NCBI RefSeq assembly: GCF_014647975.1
Contig: NZ_BMQF01000001.1
Span: 558,001 to 622,000 of the forward strand
Direction: 5' to 3'
Length of the DNA stretch: 64,000 nt
Source of the DNA: Streptomyces fumigatiscleroticus
GTDB taxonomy: Bacteria > Actinomycetota > Actinomycetes > Streptomycetales > Streptomycetaceae
This document shows, piece after piece, positions 8,716 through 17,600 of the stretch. The position numbers were made by a program, and so were the translations under genes. The notes under the pieces were generated by a model. The model saw only the letters and a program-made list of their open reading frames with translations. It was not told where the DNA came from and made no database searches. How positions within the stretch are numbered: the stretch's first letter is position 1; every line of letters begins with the position of its first letter.

Positions 8716-8799
8716 TAGGGCTCCACGGTGATGCACATGCACGGCGCGGATGATCCGCGGGCGCGGGATCGATCGCTCCGATGAGGGGTGCGGGTCAGA

Positions 8800-9354
8800 C
8801 TACTGCGCCTCGTCGTCGTGTTCCGTGCGGGCCTCCACGACACCGCGGATCCATCGGCTCAGCGCGGTCGCGGCGGCGGTCAGGAAGACGAAGTTGTAGA
8901 GGATCTGGAGGACGGTCATGACGCGGGCGGTCTGTCCCTGCGGCGTGATGTCGCCGTAGCCCACGGTCGCCAGCGTCACCACGGTGAAGTACAGCGCGTC
9001 GAGACGGGTGCGCAGGCCGGCGAATTCGCCGGGGTGCCGGGAGAGCGCGAAATAGCCACTGGCGAAGACCAGGACGGACAGGGACATCAGCAGCGGGATG
9101 ACGAGTCCCGGCCGGGTGCCCGGCCGGCCGGTCAGCACCCCGCGGATCTGCCGCAGCATCAGCGCGGCGACCAGGGCCAGCGCGAGCACGAACAGCGTCC
9201 AGCTCAGGACCGGACGCCGCGGTCCCAGCCGGTTCAGGGGGAGCAGGAAGTAGGCCGTGAGCAGGGCGGCCACGAACAGCACGGCGGCGAGGGCCGGCCA
9301 CACGCCGCGGGGCGAGGGCGGTTGCGGTCCCGTCCGCCCGCCGGAGCCGGTCAC
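8800..9354 (-). CDS. Potassium channel family protein
   Basis: This 184-aa membrane protein has four hydrophobic segments (about residues 18-40, 50-70, 82-104 and 140-162). Between the last two lies a pore loop with the selectivity filter TVGYGD, preceded by YFTVVTLA. This is the ion-channel (PF07885) architecture of bacterial K+ channels, without a visible RCK regulatory domain. GTG 9354 follows GGAGG; the longer reading upstream lacks hydrophobic character and is not expected to be translated. The C terminus is short and acidic. Gating signal unknown. Confidence 0.85.
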   Translation of the reverse strand: MTGSGGRTGPQPPSPRGVWPALAAVLFVAALLTAYFLLPLNRLGPRRPVLSWTLFVLALALVAALMLRQIRGVLTGRPGTRPGLVIPLLMSLSVLVFASGYFALSRHPGEFAGLRTRLDALYFTVVTLATVGYGDITPQGQTARVMTVLQILYNFVFLTAAATALSRWIRGVVEARTEHDDEAQ

Positions 9355-9530
9355 GCCGCCTCCGCACGGTCCGTGACCGGCACGGTGGCGCTGCCCATGG
9401 CTGCTCCCTGGTCCGTCGGGCGCAAAGCCTCGCGCGGCGGTGCGGTTCAGTAAACGCCGGTCCGGCCGGGCGCGCATCCGGGGCGGCCGGGATCCCGCCA
9501 CCCGCGGACGTCACCGTCCCGCGGTCCCCG

Positions 9531-11492
9531 TCAGGCCGTGTCCAGGGCGGCGAGCCAGTCGTCGACGGGGCCGAGGGTGAGCCAGCCGCTTCCGGCGCCC
9601 GCGAGCTGCCCGGCGGCGGGCCGCAGCCGGGTCCGGGTGCGCCGCAGTGCCGCCCGGTCGCCGAGCGTCAGCGCGAGGGCGCCCTCCAGACAGCACAGGG
9701 CCTCGTACAGCAGGTCGGGGGGCGGTTCCGGCAGGGTCCGCAGCGCGGTACGGGCCTCGTTCCCGCGGCCCTCGGCCAGCAGGGCGAACGGCTGCGCCCA
9801 GGGCCGGTAGGGCCCCCAGTCGGCGTCCGGGTCGACGTCGGGCGGCAGGCCGCGGGCCAGCCGCAGCGACAGCAGGGCCAGCGGCAGCAGACCGCGCTCC
9901 ACGCCCGGCATGCCCGCGCCCGCCAGCCGTCCCACGGCGGCCCGTACGGCGGCCTCGGCCCGGTCGTACGGGCCCGAGGCGGCCGCCAGGCGCAGCGCCC
10001 GGTAGCCGTCGGTGAACACGCCGACGAGCGGCAGTTCGTGACGTCCGGCCAGGCGGTCGGCGGCGTCCGCGTGCGCGTCGGCGGAGGTGAAGTCGGCCAG
10101 CGCACCGCGTGCCTGGAGCCGGATCAGATGGCCGAGCACCTCGTAGGTGACCAGTCCGTGGCGGGCGGAGAGCGCGATCAGTTCCGCGCCGATCGCATCG
10201 CGCCGCGGAGCCAGTCCCGCGGCGGTGCAGGACTGCATGAAGACGCCGTTGAGGGCGACGGCGAGCAGCGCGGGGTCGTCCAGGCGGCGGGCTAGCCGCT
10301 CGGCCTCGCGCGCCGCCCGCGGTCCGCGCGGATCGCGCACCCCGCGCCTCTCCACGGCGACGGTGGCCAGCAGACGGCAGCGCGCCGCGTCGGCAGACGC
10401 GTCCGGCGGCAGGGCGGCGAGGGTGCGTTCGGCCGCGGCGACGATCCGCCGCGCCGAGTCGGGATCGTCGCCGCGGGGCCAGACGGCGGGCACGTCGTAG
10501 GCGCCGATCACCCGGGCCGTCAGCTCGGTGTCGCCGGTCTCCTCCGCCGCGGCGACGGCCGCCGGCCGGTGCAGCCGGGCCTCCTGGAGACCGCTGCCGC
10601 CGGTGACCGCGAGGTTGCGCAGCAGACCGACGGTCGATTCCAGGCGGGCGCGGGCGCCGGCGGCGACGGTGCGGTCGTAGGCCTCGGCGGCACGGGTCCA
10701 CAGCCGGGCCGCCGTCTCCGCGGGCTCGGCCGGCGGGTCCAGGCCGGGGTCCTGCGCGAGGATGTCCGCCTCCAGGCGGCGCAGCCGCGGGCCCGGGTCG
10801 ACGCCCAGCCGCCCGGCCAGCAGCGCCCGGGCCCGGCGCAGCACCGCCAGCGCGTCCGCCTGCCGTCCCGTCCGGTACAGGGCCAGCGCGAGCAGCCGCC
10901 AGGCCTCCTCCCGCCAGGGATGTCCGTCCAGGTGGGCGTCCAGGTCGGGCACCGCCTCGGCCGCGCGGCCCAGGGCCAGCAGGCTCTCGGCGCGTTGCTC
11001 GACGGCACGCAGCCGCAGCTCGGTCAGCCGGGACCGTTCACCGCGCGCCCAGTCCTGGCCGGCGAACTCGGCGTAGGCCGGACCGCGCCACTCCCCCAGC
11101 GCCGCCGTCAGCGCCTCCAGCGCCGCGGCGGGCGGCAGCCGGCCGGCGCCGGCGACGGCCTCCTCGAAGCGCCAGGCGTCCACGGCGTGGGCCGGGGCCC
11201 GCAGCGCGTACCCCGGGCCCTCGGTGACCAGCAGCCGGGCCGGGGCGCGGCGGGCCCGCTCCGGCTCGAGGGCCCGGCGCAGATCACCGACGAAGGTCCG
11301 CACCGCGCCCACGGCCCGCGGCGGCGGTTCCTGCCACAGGTCGTCGACGAGCCGGGCGACCGGGACGACCCGCCGCCGGGCCAGCACCAGCCGGGCCAGC
11401 ACCGCACGGTGCCGGGGCCCCTTCAGCCCGAGCGCGCCGCCGCCGCGCTCGGCCATGACCGGCCCGAGCACCCCGAACGTGACCGGTTCCAT
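9531..11492 (-). CDS. SARP/AfsR-type transcriptional regulator
   Basis: This 653-aa protein has an OmpR-type winged helix at residues 1-95 (FGVLGPVMAERG and the RHRAVLARLVLARRRVVPVA helix) and a bacterial transcriptional activation domain at about 100-245 (DAWRFEEAV to LEADILAQDPGL). Some 400 residues of alpha-helical, TPR-like sequence follow. No Walker A or NB-ARC ATPase segment is visible, so it differs from AfsR itself. SARPs activate secondary metabolism or other accessory genes. It is divergent from the alpha/beta hydrolase gene across 181 bp, the likeliest local target. No biosynthetic gene cluster is adjacent. Confidence 0.85.
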   Translation of the reverse strand: MEPVTFGVLGPVMAERGGGALGLKGPRHRAVLARLVLARRRVVPVARLVDDLWQEPPPRAVGAVRTFVGDLRRALEPERARRAPARLLVTEGPGYALRAPAHAVDAWRFEEAVAGAGRLPPAAALEALTAALGEWRGPAYAEFAGQDWARGERSRLTELRLRAVEQRAESLLALGRAAEAVPDLDAHLDGHPWREEAWRLLALALYRTGRQADALAVLRRARALLAGRLGVDPGPRLRRLEADILAQDPGLDPPAEPAETAARLWTRAAEAYDRTVAAGARARLESTVGLLRNLAVTGGSGLQEARLHRPAAVAAAEETGDTELTARVIGAYDVPAVWPRGDDPDSARRIVAAAERTLAALPPDASADAARCRLLATVAVERRGVRDPRGPRAAREAERLARRLDDPALLAVALNGVFMQSCTAAGLAPRRDAIGAELIALSARHGLVTYEVLGHLIRLQARGALADFTSADAHADAADRLAGRHELPLVGVFTDGYRALRLAAASGPYDRAEAAVRAAVGRLAGAGMPGVERGLLPLALLSLRLARGLPPDVDPDADWGPYRPWAQPFALLAEGRGNEARTALRTLPEPPPDLLYEALCCLEGALALTLGDRAALRRTRTRLRPAAGQLAGAGSGWLTLGPVDDWLAALDTA

Positions 11493-11673
11493 TCCCGCTG
11501 GTCTTCCGTTTCCCGCACGCGCCCGCCGGCGCCTCTTCCCGTGCCGACCACGGTAACCGTGCCGGCCGGCCGCCGATCGGCCGCTGTCCCGTCACTGATC
11601 GGTTGCTGATTCGCGCCCGGCAGGCTCGGGGCCGTTCCACCGCTCGCCGAGAGATGAGAAAGAGGACCGGATC

Positions 11674-12552
11674 ATGACACCGACCATCCCCGGATTCGCC
11701 TACCGCCGCGTCACCGTCGCCGACGGCGTCGCCCTGCACACGGCCGTCGGCGGCTCCGGCAGCCCGGTCGTACTGCTGCACGGCTTCCCGCAGACCCATC
11801 TGATGTGGCGGCACGTCGCCGCCGACCTCGCCGGCCGCCACACCGTCATCTGTCCCGACCTGCGCGGCTACGGCGCCAGCGACAAGCCCGCCGATCCGGA
11901 CGGCACCGCCTACGCCAAGCGTGCCATGGCCGCCGACATCGTCGCCCTGGCCCGGGCGCTCGGGCACGAGCGGTTCGCGCTGGCCGGGCACGACCGGGGT
12001 GCGCTGGTCGCGATCCGGGCGGGGCTCGACCACCCGGAGGCGGTGACGCATCTCGCCGTGCTGGACGTGCTGCCGACGCCGGACATGTGGGACGTGCTGC
12101 ACGGCGCCACGGCCGCCGTCGCCTTCCACCTGTATCTGATGGCCCAGCCGCCCGGTCTGCCCGAGCGGCTGATCGGGGCGGCACCGGACGCGTTCTTCGG
12201 GCACTTCCTCGACCTGTGGGCCCGCGACCCGGCGGTCTTCCCCGCCGAGGTGCGCGCCGCCTATCTGAAGGCCTCCCGCGAGGCGGTGCCGTCCATCGTG
12301 GCCGACTACCGGGCCTCGGCCGGGATCGACGCCGCCCACGACCGGGCCGACCGCGACCGGGGGCACCGGCTGCGGATGCCGGTGACCGTCCTCCAGCAGG
12401 ACTGGGGCGCGGCCCTGGGCTACGACGCCGCCGCCCTGTGGCGGGGATGGGCCGACGACCTGAAGCACTCCACGGTCACATGCGGCCACTTCATGGCGGA
12501 GGAGGCCCCCGCCGAGATCACCGAAGCATTGCGGGAACTGCTCACGCGCTGA
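11674..12552 (+). CDS. Alpha/beta hydrolase, epoxide hydrolase/haloacetate dehalogenase-like
   Basis: This 292-aa protein has the HGFPQTHLMW oxyanion-hole segment (residues 36-45), the nucleophile elbow GHDRGA with Asp107, and a C-terminal catalytic-His region CGHFMAEEAP. An Asp nucleophile places it with epoxide hydrolases and haloalkane/haloacetate dehalogenases rather than serine esterases. Fluoroacetate dehalogenases bind the carboxylate with two arginines in GHDRGxR. Here the first is present (Arg108) but the second position is Leu111, so fluoroacetate dehalogenation looks unlikely. AGAAAGAGGA precedes ATG 11674. It is divergent from the SARP gene, its probable regulator. Confidence 0.83.
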   Translation: MTPTIPGFAYRRVTVADGVALHTAVGGSGSPVVLLHGFPQTHLMWRHVAADLAGRHTVICPDLRGYGASDKPADPDGTAYAKRAMAADIVALARALGHERFALAGHDRGALVAIRAGLDHPEAVTHLAVLDVLPTPDMWDVLHGATAAVAFHLYLMAQPPGLPERLIGAAPDAFFGHFLDLWARDPAVFPAEVRAAYLKASREAVPSIVADYRASAGIDAAHDRADRDRGHRLRMPVTVLQQDWGAALGYDAAALWRGWADDLKHSTVTCGHFMAEEAPAEITEALRELLTR

Positions 12553-12563
12553 GAAACGGGGGT

Positions 12564-12709
12564 TCCGGGCAGCGCCCCGAAGGGACGCGGGGGACGGAGG
12601 TCCGGGCAGCGCCCCGAAGGGGGCGCGGGGAACGGAGGTCCGGGCAGCGCCCCGAAGGGGGCGCGGGGAACGGAGGTCCGGGCAGCGCCCCGAAGGGGGC
12701 GCGGGGAAC
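12564..12709. repeat. Tandem 38-bp GC-rich hairpin repeats
   Basis: Four head-to-tail units begin at 12564, 12601, 12639 and 12677. Units two and three (12601-12638 and 12639-12676) are identical 38-mers; the first is shorter and the last runs into the next repeat type. Each unit contains GCGCCCCGAAGGGGGCGC or a variant, which folds into a tight hairpin. Similar CCCCGAAGGGGCGCGGGGAA sequences are, from memory, dispersed between genes in many Streptomyces genomes. Located just after the hydrolase stop, the array could serve as a terminator. Confidence 0.85.
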
Positions 12710-13025
12710 CGCGCGACCGGCCACGACGGACCCGCGGACCGGGCACCGGACGGCCGGCGGCCCCTCAGCCAAGGCCGAGCGCCCGGCTCACCCCGCATCG
12801 GGCAACGCCCCGAAGGGACGCGGGGAACGGAGGTCCGGGCAGCACCCCGAAGGGCGCGGGGAACCGCGCGACCGGCCACGACGGACCCGCGGACCGGGCA
12901 CCGGACGGCCGGCGGCCCCTCAGCCAAGGCCGAGCGCCCGGCTCACCCCGCATCGGGCAACGCCCCGAAGGGGCGCGGAGAACCGCGCGACCGGCCACGA
13001 CGGACCCGCGGACCGGGCACCGGAC
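12706..13025. repeat. Long direct repeats, 112 bp twice plus a 46-bp partial copy
   Basis: The 112-bp block at 12706-12817 recurs at 12861-12972 without a difference that I can see, and its first 46 bp occur again at 12980-13025. Each long block starts with the GAACCGCGCGACCGG extension of the hairpin unit and ends in another CGCCCCGAAGGG hairpin arm, so the array is a repeat of repeats. No convincing ORF is present from 12553 to 13039. Near-identity suggests recent duplication or gene conversion. Confidence 0.85.
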
Positions 13026-13039
13026 CTCAAGCGGAGCGC

Positions 13040-14503
13040 TCAGGTACGGCTCAGCGCCCGGCTCGCCCCCGCCACCACCGCCGTGGCCAGCAGCCAGCCC
13101 GCCAGGATCAGCAGGACGGCGACGGCCCGGCCGGCGCCGGCCGGGTCCCAGGCGGTGCGCTGCCCGAGGCCGGCGACGGGAACGATCAGGTCGAGGGTGT
13201 ACAGCACCGGGTCCCAGCTGCGCCGGGGCCCGCCCCCGGCCGGTGCGGGCGGGTGCGCGGCGAACCACGCCGAGCCCGCCGCCACCAGCGCCAGCAGCCA
13301 GGCCAGGGCGCGTCCCGGCGCGTACCCGTAGCCGAACAGGACGTTCTGCACCGCGCCCCAGACGCGGCCGGGCAGGCGCTCCGAGCGCCGCATCCGGCGT
13401 TCGCGGGCGTGCCGCACCAGGCGGGCCGAGCGTTCGTCGCCGGCCCGCTGGTAGGAGAGCGCCAGCTGCTCGAAGGAGCCGGCGCCGGCGCCGGCGTCCC
13501 GCGCCAGCCAGGCCAGGCGTTCGCGCACGCCCACGGGTGCGGTCGAGCCGAGCCGGTCGTAGGTCAGGCCCTCCACGTCGAGCGCGCCGGGCGCGGGCCA
13601 CCCGGCCGGGGAGTCGACGTAGGAGCCGATGCGCGCGTCGCGCAGCACCAGGGCGCCGGCCGGCCGCGCGCGGAAGTCCACGCGGAGCCGGGGGGTGCGC
13701 AGCCGGGTGAGGACGGCGGCGCCGGCGGGCGGGGCGAGCAGCGCGTCGTGGAAGGTGACGACCCGGCCCACCTCGGCGCCGCGCAGCCGTACCGGGCCGG
13801 CGCAGCTGAAGCCCCAGTCGGCGTAGAAGCCCCCGTCGCAGCGGAGGCCGGTGGCGTCGACCGCGCCCACCGAGGCGCGGTCCAGGAGCAGGGAGTGGCT
13901 GATCCGGGCGTCGCGGAGGTAGAGGGCGCCGCGGCTGCGCAGACCGCCGGCGCGCAGGGAGTCGCCGACCGTGACGCGCGGCGCGAACAGCGCCCAGGTC
14001 CCGGTGCCGCCCAGCTCGGCCCGTTCCAGGACCAGGCCGCCGTCGATCCGGGCGGCGACCAGTCCGAGGGGCGCGCCGGCCGCGTCCTCGGGCACCCGGC
14101 GCGGGACCGTGACCCGGTCGCCGTCGGTGCCGGGGTCGGAGAGCGGGACGGGGGCCGCGGGGACGGGTCCGATACGGGTGCCGCGCAGCACCAGGTCCCC
14201 GCCGACCCGCACCCCGTCGGCGTGCAGCGCGGCCAGCCGGCTGCCGGTGAGGTCCAGGGAGTCCACGACGGCGTCCGCGAGGAGGAGCTCGTCGTGGAAG
14301 TGGCAGTCCACCAGCTCGAGATGGGCCTCGAGGCGGGCCTTGCGCAGATCGACCGGTCCGCGGCAGCGGGCGCCCTCGATCCGCACGTGCCCGGCGCGGG
14401 ACGCCGCGCGGCGCAGATACGCGGCCAGGCGCGCGCCGTCGATCTCACGGCCGCGGGCCACGTCCCGCAGCAGGCCGCGCACACCACCGCGACGGGACGC
14501 CAT
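13040..14503 (-). CDS. Beta-helix (pentapeptide-like) membrane protein
   Basis: This 487-aa protein has roughly 350 residues of repeated short strands of the A(D/N)LxG kind, for example RIEGARCRGPVDLRKARLEA and ALYLRDARISHSLLLDRASV. They suggest a right-handed beta-helix like pentapeptide-repeat or bactofilin-type proteins. A helical linker and at least two C-terminal membrane spans follow (about residues 405-425 and 455-480). Streptomyces relatives are often labelled membrane oxidoreductases, but I see no cofactor motif. TTGGAG precedes ATG 14503. It is divergent from the large ATPase-phosphoribosyltransferase gene, with 148 bp between, so shared regulation is possible. Function unknown. Confidence 0.75.
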   Translation of the reverse strand: MASRRGGVRGLLRDVARGREIDGARLAAYLRRAASRAGHVRIEGARCRGPVDLRKARLEAHLELVDCHFHDELLLADAVVDSLDLTGSRLAALHADGVRVGGDLVLRGTRIGPVPAAPVPLSDPGTDGDRVTVPRRVPEDAAGAPLGLVAARIDGGLVLERAELGGTGTWALFAPRVTVGDSLRAGGLRSRGALYLRDARISHSLLLDRASVGAVDATGLRCDGGFYADWGFSCAGPVRLRGAEVGRVVTFHDALLAPPAGAAVLTRLRTPRLRVDFRARPAGALVLRDARIGSYVDSPAGWPAPGALDVEGLTYDRLGSTAPVGVRERLAWLARDAGAGAGSFEQLALSYQRAGDERSARLVRHARERRMRRSERLPGRVWGAVQNVLFGYGYAPGRALAWLLALVAAGSAWFAAHPPAPAGGGPRRSWDPVLYTLDLIVPVAGLGQRTAWDPAGAGRAVAVLLILAGWLLATAVVAGASRALSRT

Positions 14504-14541
14504 CCGGCTCCAATCACCTTGTGCACCGGGAGAGTTGACGG

Positions 14542-14552
14542 ATCGGACCGAT
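14542..14552. promoter_or_regulatory. Small palindrome in a divergent promoter region
   Basis: ATCGGACCGAT is a perfect 11-bp dyad lying between the beta-helix gene (start 14503) and the large signalling gene (start 14652). TTGACG at 14536-14541 overlaps its left edge and could be a -35. This is a candidate operator only; no regulator can be assigned. Confidence 0.3.
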
Positions 14553-14651
14553 GATGGCAGAAGGGCCGGGTAGGAAAAAGAGGGGCGATGATTCGCCGCT
14601 CGGCGCGGGCAGAACCTGATCACAGGCCCGGCCGTCGCGAGGGAGGGCGCC

Positions 14652-17600
14652 ATGGCGGGACTTCGCTTCCCACCCCGACTGACCGCCACCACATGGGAGA
14701 ACGTGCTCCAGCCCCGGCGCGCGCCGCTGGCGGCGGACGGCCGGTGGACCCGCCGGACGCTGGAGCAGGGGCTGCATCTGGACTTCGCGCGGGTGGAGTT
14801 CGCGGACATGTCCGCGCTGGCCCGGGCGCTGCTGCTGGTCGACGCGGCGGTCCGGGACGGCGTACCGGTGCGGCTGACCCTGCCCACGGCCGACCTGCCC
14901 GACACCGGTGAGCCGGTGGCTCCGGGCGCGGCGCAGCAGGACCGGGCGGCGCAGCGGCTGCTGACCCGGCAGGCGCGCTCGCGCGGCGACGCGCGGGCCT
15001 TCATGCGCCAGGTCGGTTTCCTCGACGCGCTGCGTCCGGCGCACTGGCCCGCGGGCGCGGTGCGGGTCGACGACGCGGCCGCCTCGGGTCAGCTGGCGCA
15101 CGAGGACGACCCGCCGGGCGGCAAGGCGGCCGCCCCGGACGCCGCCCCCTACGTACGCCGCCGGATCCTGCCCTTCCAGTGGCTGACTCCGCTGGACGGC
15201 GAGGGCCTGCGCACCTCGCAGGAGTTCCAGGGCATCGTGGCGCGCCTGCGCGATCTGGGCCTGTCCCAGCCGGACGCCGACGCGCTGAGCCAGACGGTGC
15301 TGATCGAGCTGGTGGAGAACGTCGCAGAGCACGGCGCCGCCGGGGTGGCGGGCCGGCCGCCGCGTGCCCTGGTCGGCGCGGTGCTGCTGGACCCGGCGAC
15401 GTACGGGCGCCGCTATGCCGACATGCCGCCCGCCTCGGCCGAGCTGGCGGAGCTGGCCACGACGGCACGCGGCGAAGTGCTGCGGCTGCTGGTGGGCGAC
15501 TCCGGCAGCGGTCTGGTGACCCGCCTCGACCCGGTGCAGGCGCGGCGCGGGGTGCCGTCCGGGGTGCGTCCGGCGTCGGGGCACCGGCTGACGGAGGCGG
15601 AGGACACGGTCTTCTACGCCTTCGGGCACGGCTTCAGCGCCCCGGACGCGGGCGACCCCGGGCCGCCGCGGCCGGGCCGCAACGGCCTGTGGCGGGTGGC
15701 CCATCTGATCAAGAGCTACGGCGGCAGCATCGTGGTGCGTACCGCGGACACGATGACCGGGTGGGTGTACGCGGAGCCGGACGGCCCGGCCGGGGTGGCG
15801 CACAGCGCGCTGGGCCGCGCGCCCGGCACGCTGCACGAGGTGCAGGTGCTGACCGACTCCAAGGCGCACCGCACGCCGGTGTCGTGGATCGACCAGCCGG
15901 AGGCGACGGCGGACCGCCGGCTGCGCTGGGTGCGCTGTGTGTTCGACCCGGTGGACGGGCTCGGCGAGGCGGGCCGCCAGGAGCTGGTGGAGGCGGCCCG
16001 CGAGGCCGCGCTGGATCCCTCGACGGGCGGCGTGGTGGTGTCGATGTCGCTGCGGGACACCGGCTATCTGAACCGCTCCGGCCTCCAGTCCGCGCTGAGC
16101 TGGGCGCTCGGCGTGGCGGGCGCGCTCGCCGACCTCACCGCGGTCGCGGTCCTCTTCCCCGACGCGGACCCGCGGATCCTCGACCTGAGCGTGAGCGGGC
16201 TGCACGCCGAGCAGAGCGGCGGCTCGGGCCCGCCGCCCGGCCCGGTGCTGGTGCACGGCTGCTACGGCCCGCCGATCTGGTACGGCGGTTCCGCGGCGGT
16301 GCGCGCGCTCCTGACCGAACTGGGCCGGGCCGGCGGGGCGTTGCCGGTGGAGTCGGCGGTGCGGCGCTGGGCGTCGGCCGGGGGTCCGCCCGGCGACGGG
16401 CTGTGGCGGGCGCTGGACGAGTACCCGCAGCTGTTCCGCGTCGCCGCCGGCCGGGTGTCGCTGGCCCTGTCGCCGCTGGGCGTGCTGCGCACCCTGGAGC
16501 GGGAGGCGCACCGGGAGCTGGCCGCCACCGTCGAGCACGGCGGCGAGGGGGCGGGCGTGGCGAGCGGCCTGTTCCGCACGCCCGGACTGCGCATCACCCG
16601 GCGCTGGGTGGACTCGGCGGTGCTGCTGCCCACGACGATCGGCACCGCCACGGCGGCGTACGTGCTGGCCCGGAAGGTGGAGACGGTGCTGGGCGAGCGG
16701 GGCACCGGCGAGGTGCCCACCATGGTCGCGCATGTCTCGGCGGCGCCCCGGCCGCTCGCGGCGCGGCTGAGCGAGTGCCTGGCGCTGGGCGGGCGCCACC
16801 ACGCCATGCCGGGCGAGCTCGATCTGGAGGGGCTGCATCCCAGCGAGCGGGTGCAGGCCGGTGAGCGGGTGGTGCTCATCACGGACCTGCTGTCGACGGA
16901 GAACACCGCCCGGCGGGCCGCCGCCGCGATCGTCGGCGCCGGCGCGGAACCGGCCGTGATCGCCTGCGTGGTGGACGCGCGCCGTGAGCGCGGCGACATC
17001 GACCTGCTGAACCGGAGCATCCCGGTGGTCTCGCTCACCGACGTCGCCATCGACGTGTACGCCGCCGACGGGCGCACCCCGCCGACGGGCGACGCGGTCG
17101 GCGCGGACGTGGTGGACATCGACCCGATCCTGCGCCACCCGGTGGTGCCTCCGCCGCCGGACCCGCCGCGGATCTCCGAGATCGACTTCCTGCGGCTGTG
17201 CACGGGCGCGCCCGACACGCTCTCCCTGGGGCATCTGGCGGGCCCGCGCTCCCATTCGAGCGCCATGCTGCACCTGGACCGTGCGCTCAGGCACCCCGAG
17301 ACGGGCGCCCGGATCACCGACACCGTCCTGGACGAGGTCCGCCAGGCGCTCCACGCGGTGCGGGACGCCGCGGGCCCGGCGGGCGGCGGGGCGCTGCAAC
17401 TGTGGTACGCGGGCACGGCGGACGACACCTACGACAGCCGGCTGCCCCAGGCGGTGCACCGGCGGCTCGGCGAAGTCGGCCACGCGGTGGGACCGCTGGT
17501 GCCCGTGCCGCGCGGGGTGGCCCGCAATCAGTGGATCTTCCCCACCGCCGTACGGCACGACGCGCGCGGCCAGATCGTGGTCGTCCTGGACGGGCGGGCG

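Noticed and set aside
8881..8910. Another BlaI-type half-site (TTGTAGA) inside the K+ channel gene
   Set aside because: Only one arm is present, and it lies within coding sequence.
9531..12552. Antibiotic biosynthetic cluster controlled by the SARP gene
   Set aside because: No polyketide synthase, peptide synthetase, tailoring or resistance genes are found around it; only one hydrolase is adjacent.
12564..13025. CRISPR array
   Set aside because: Repeats are contiguous or nested and not separated by unique spacers of constant length, and no cas genes are present.
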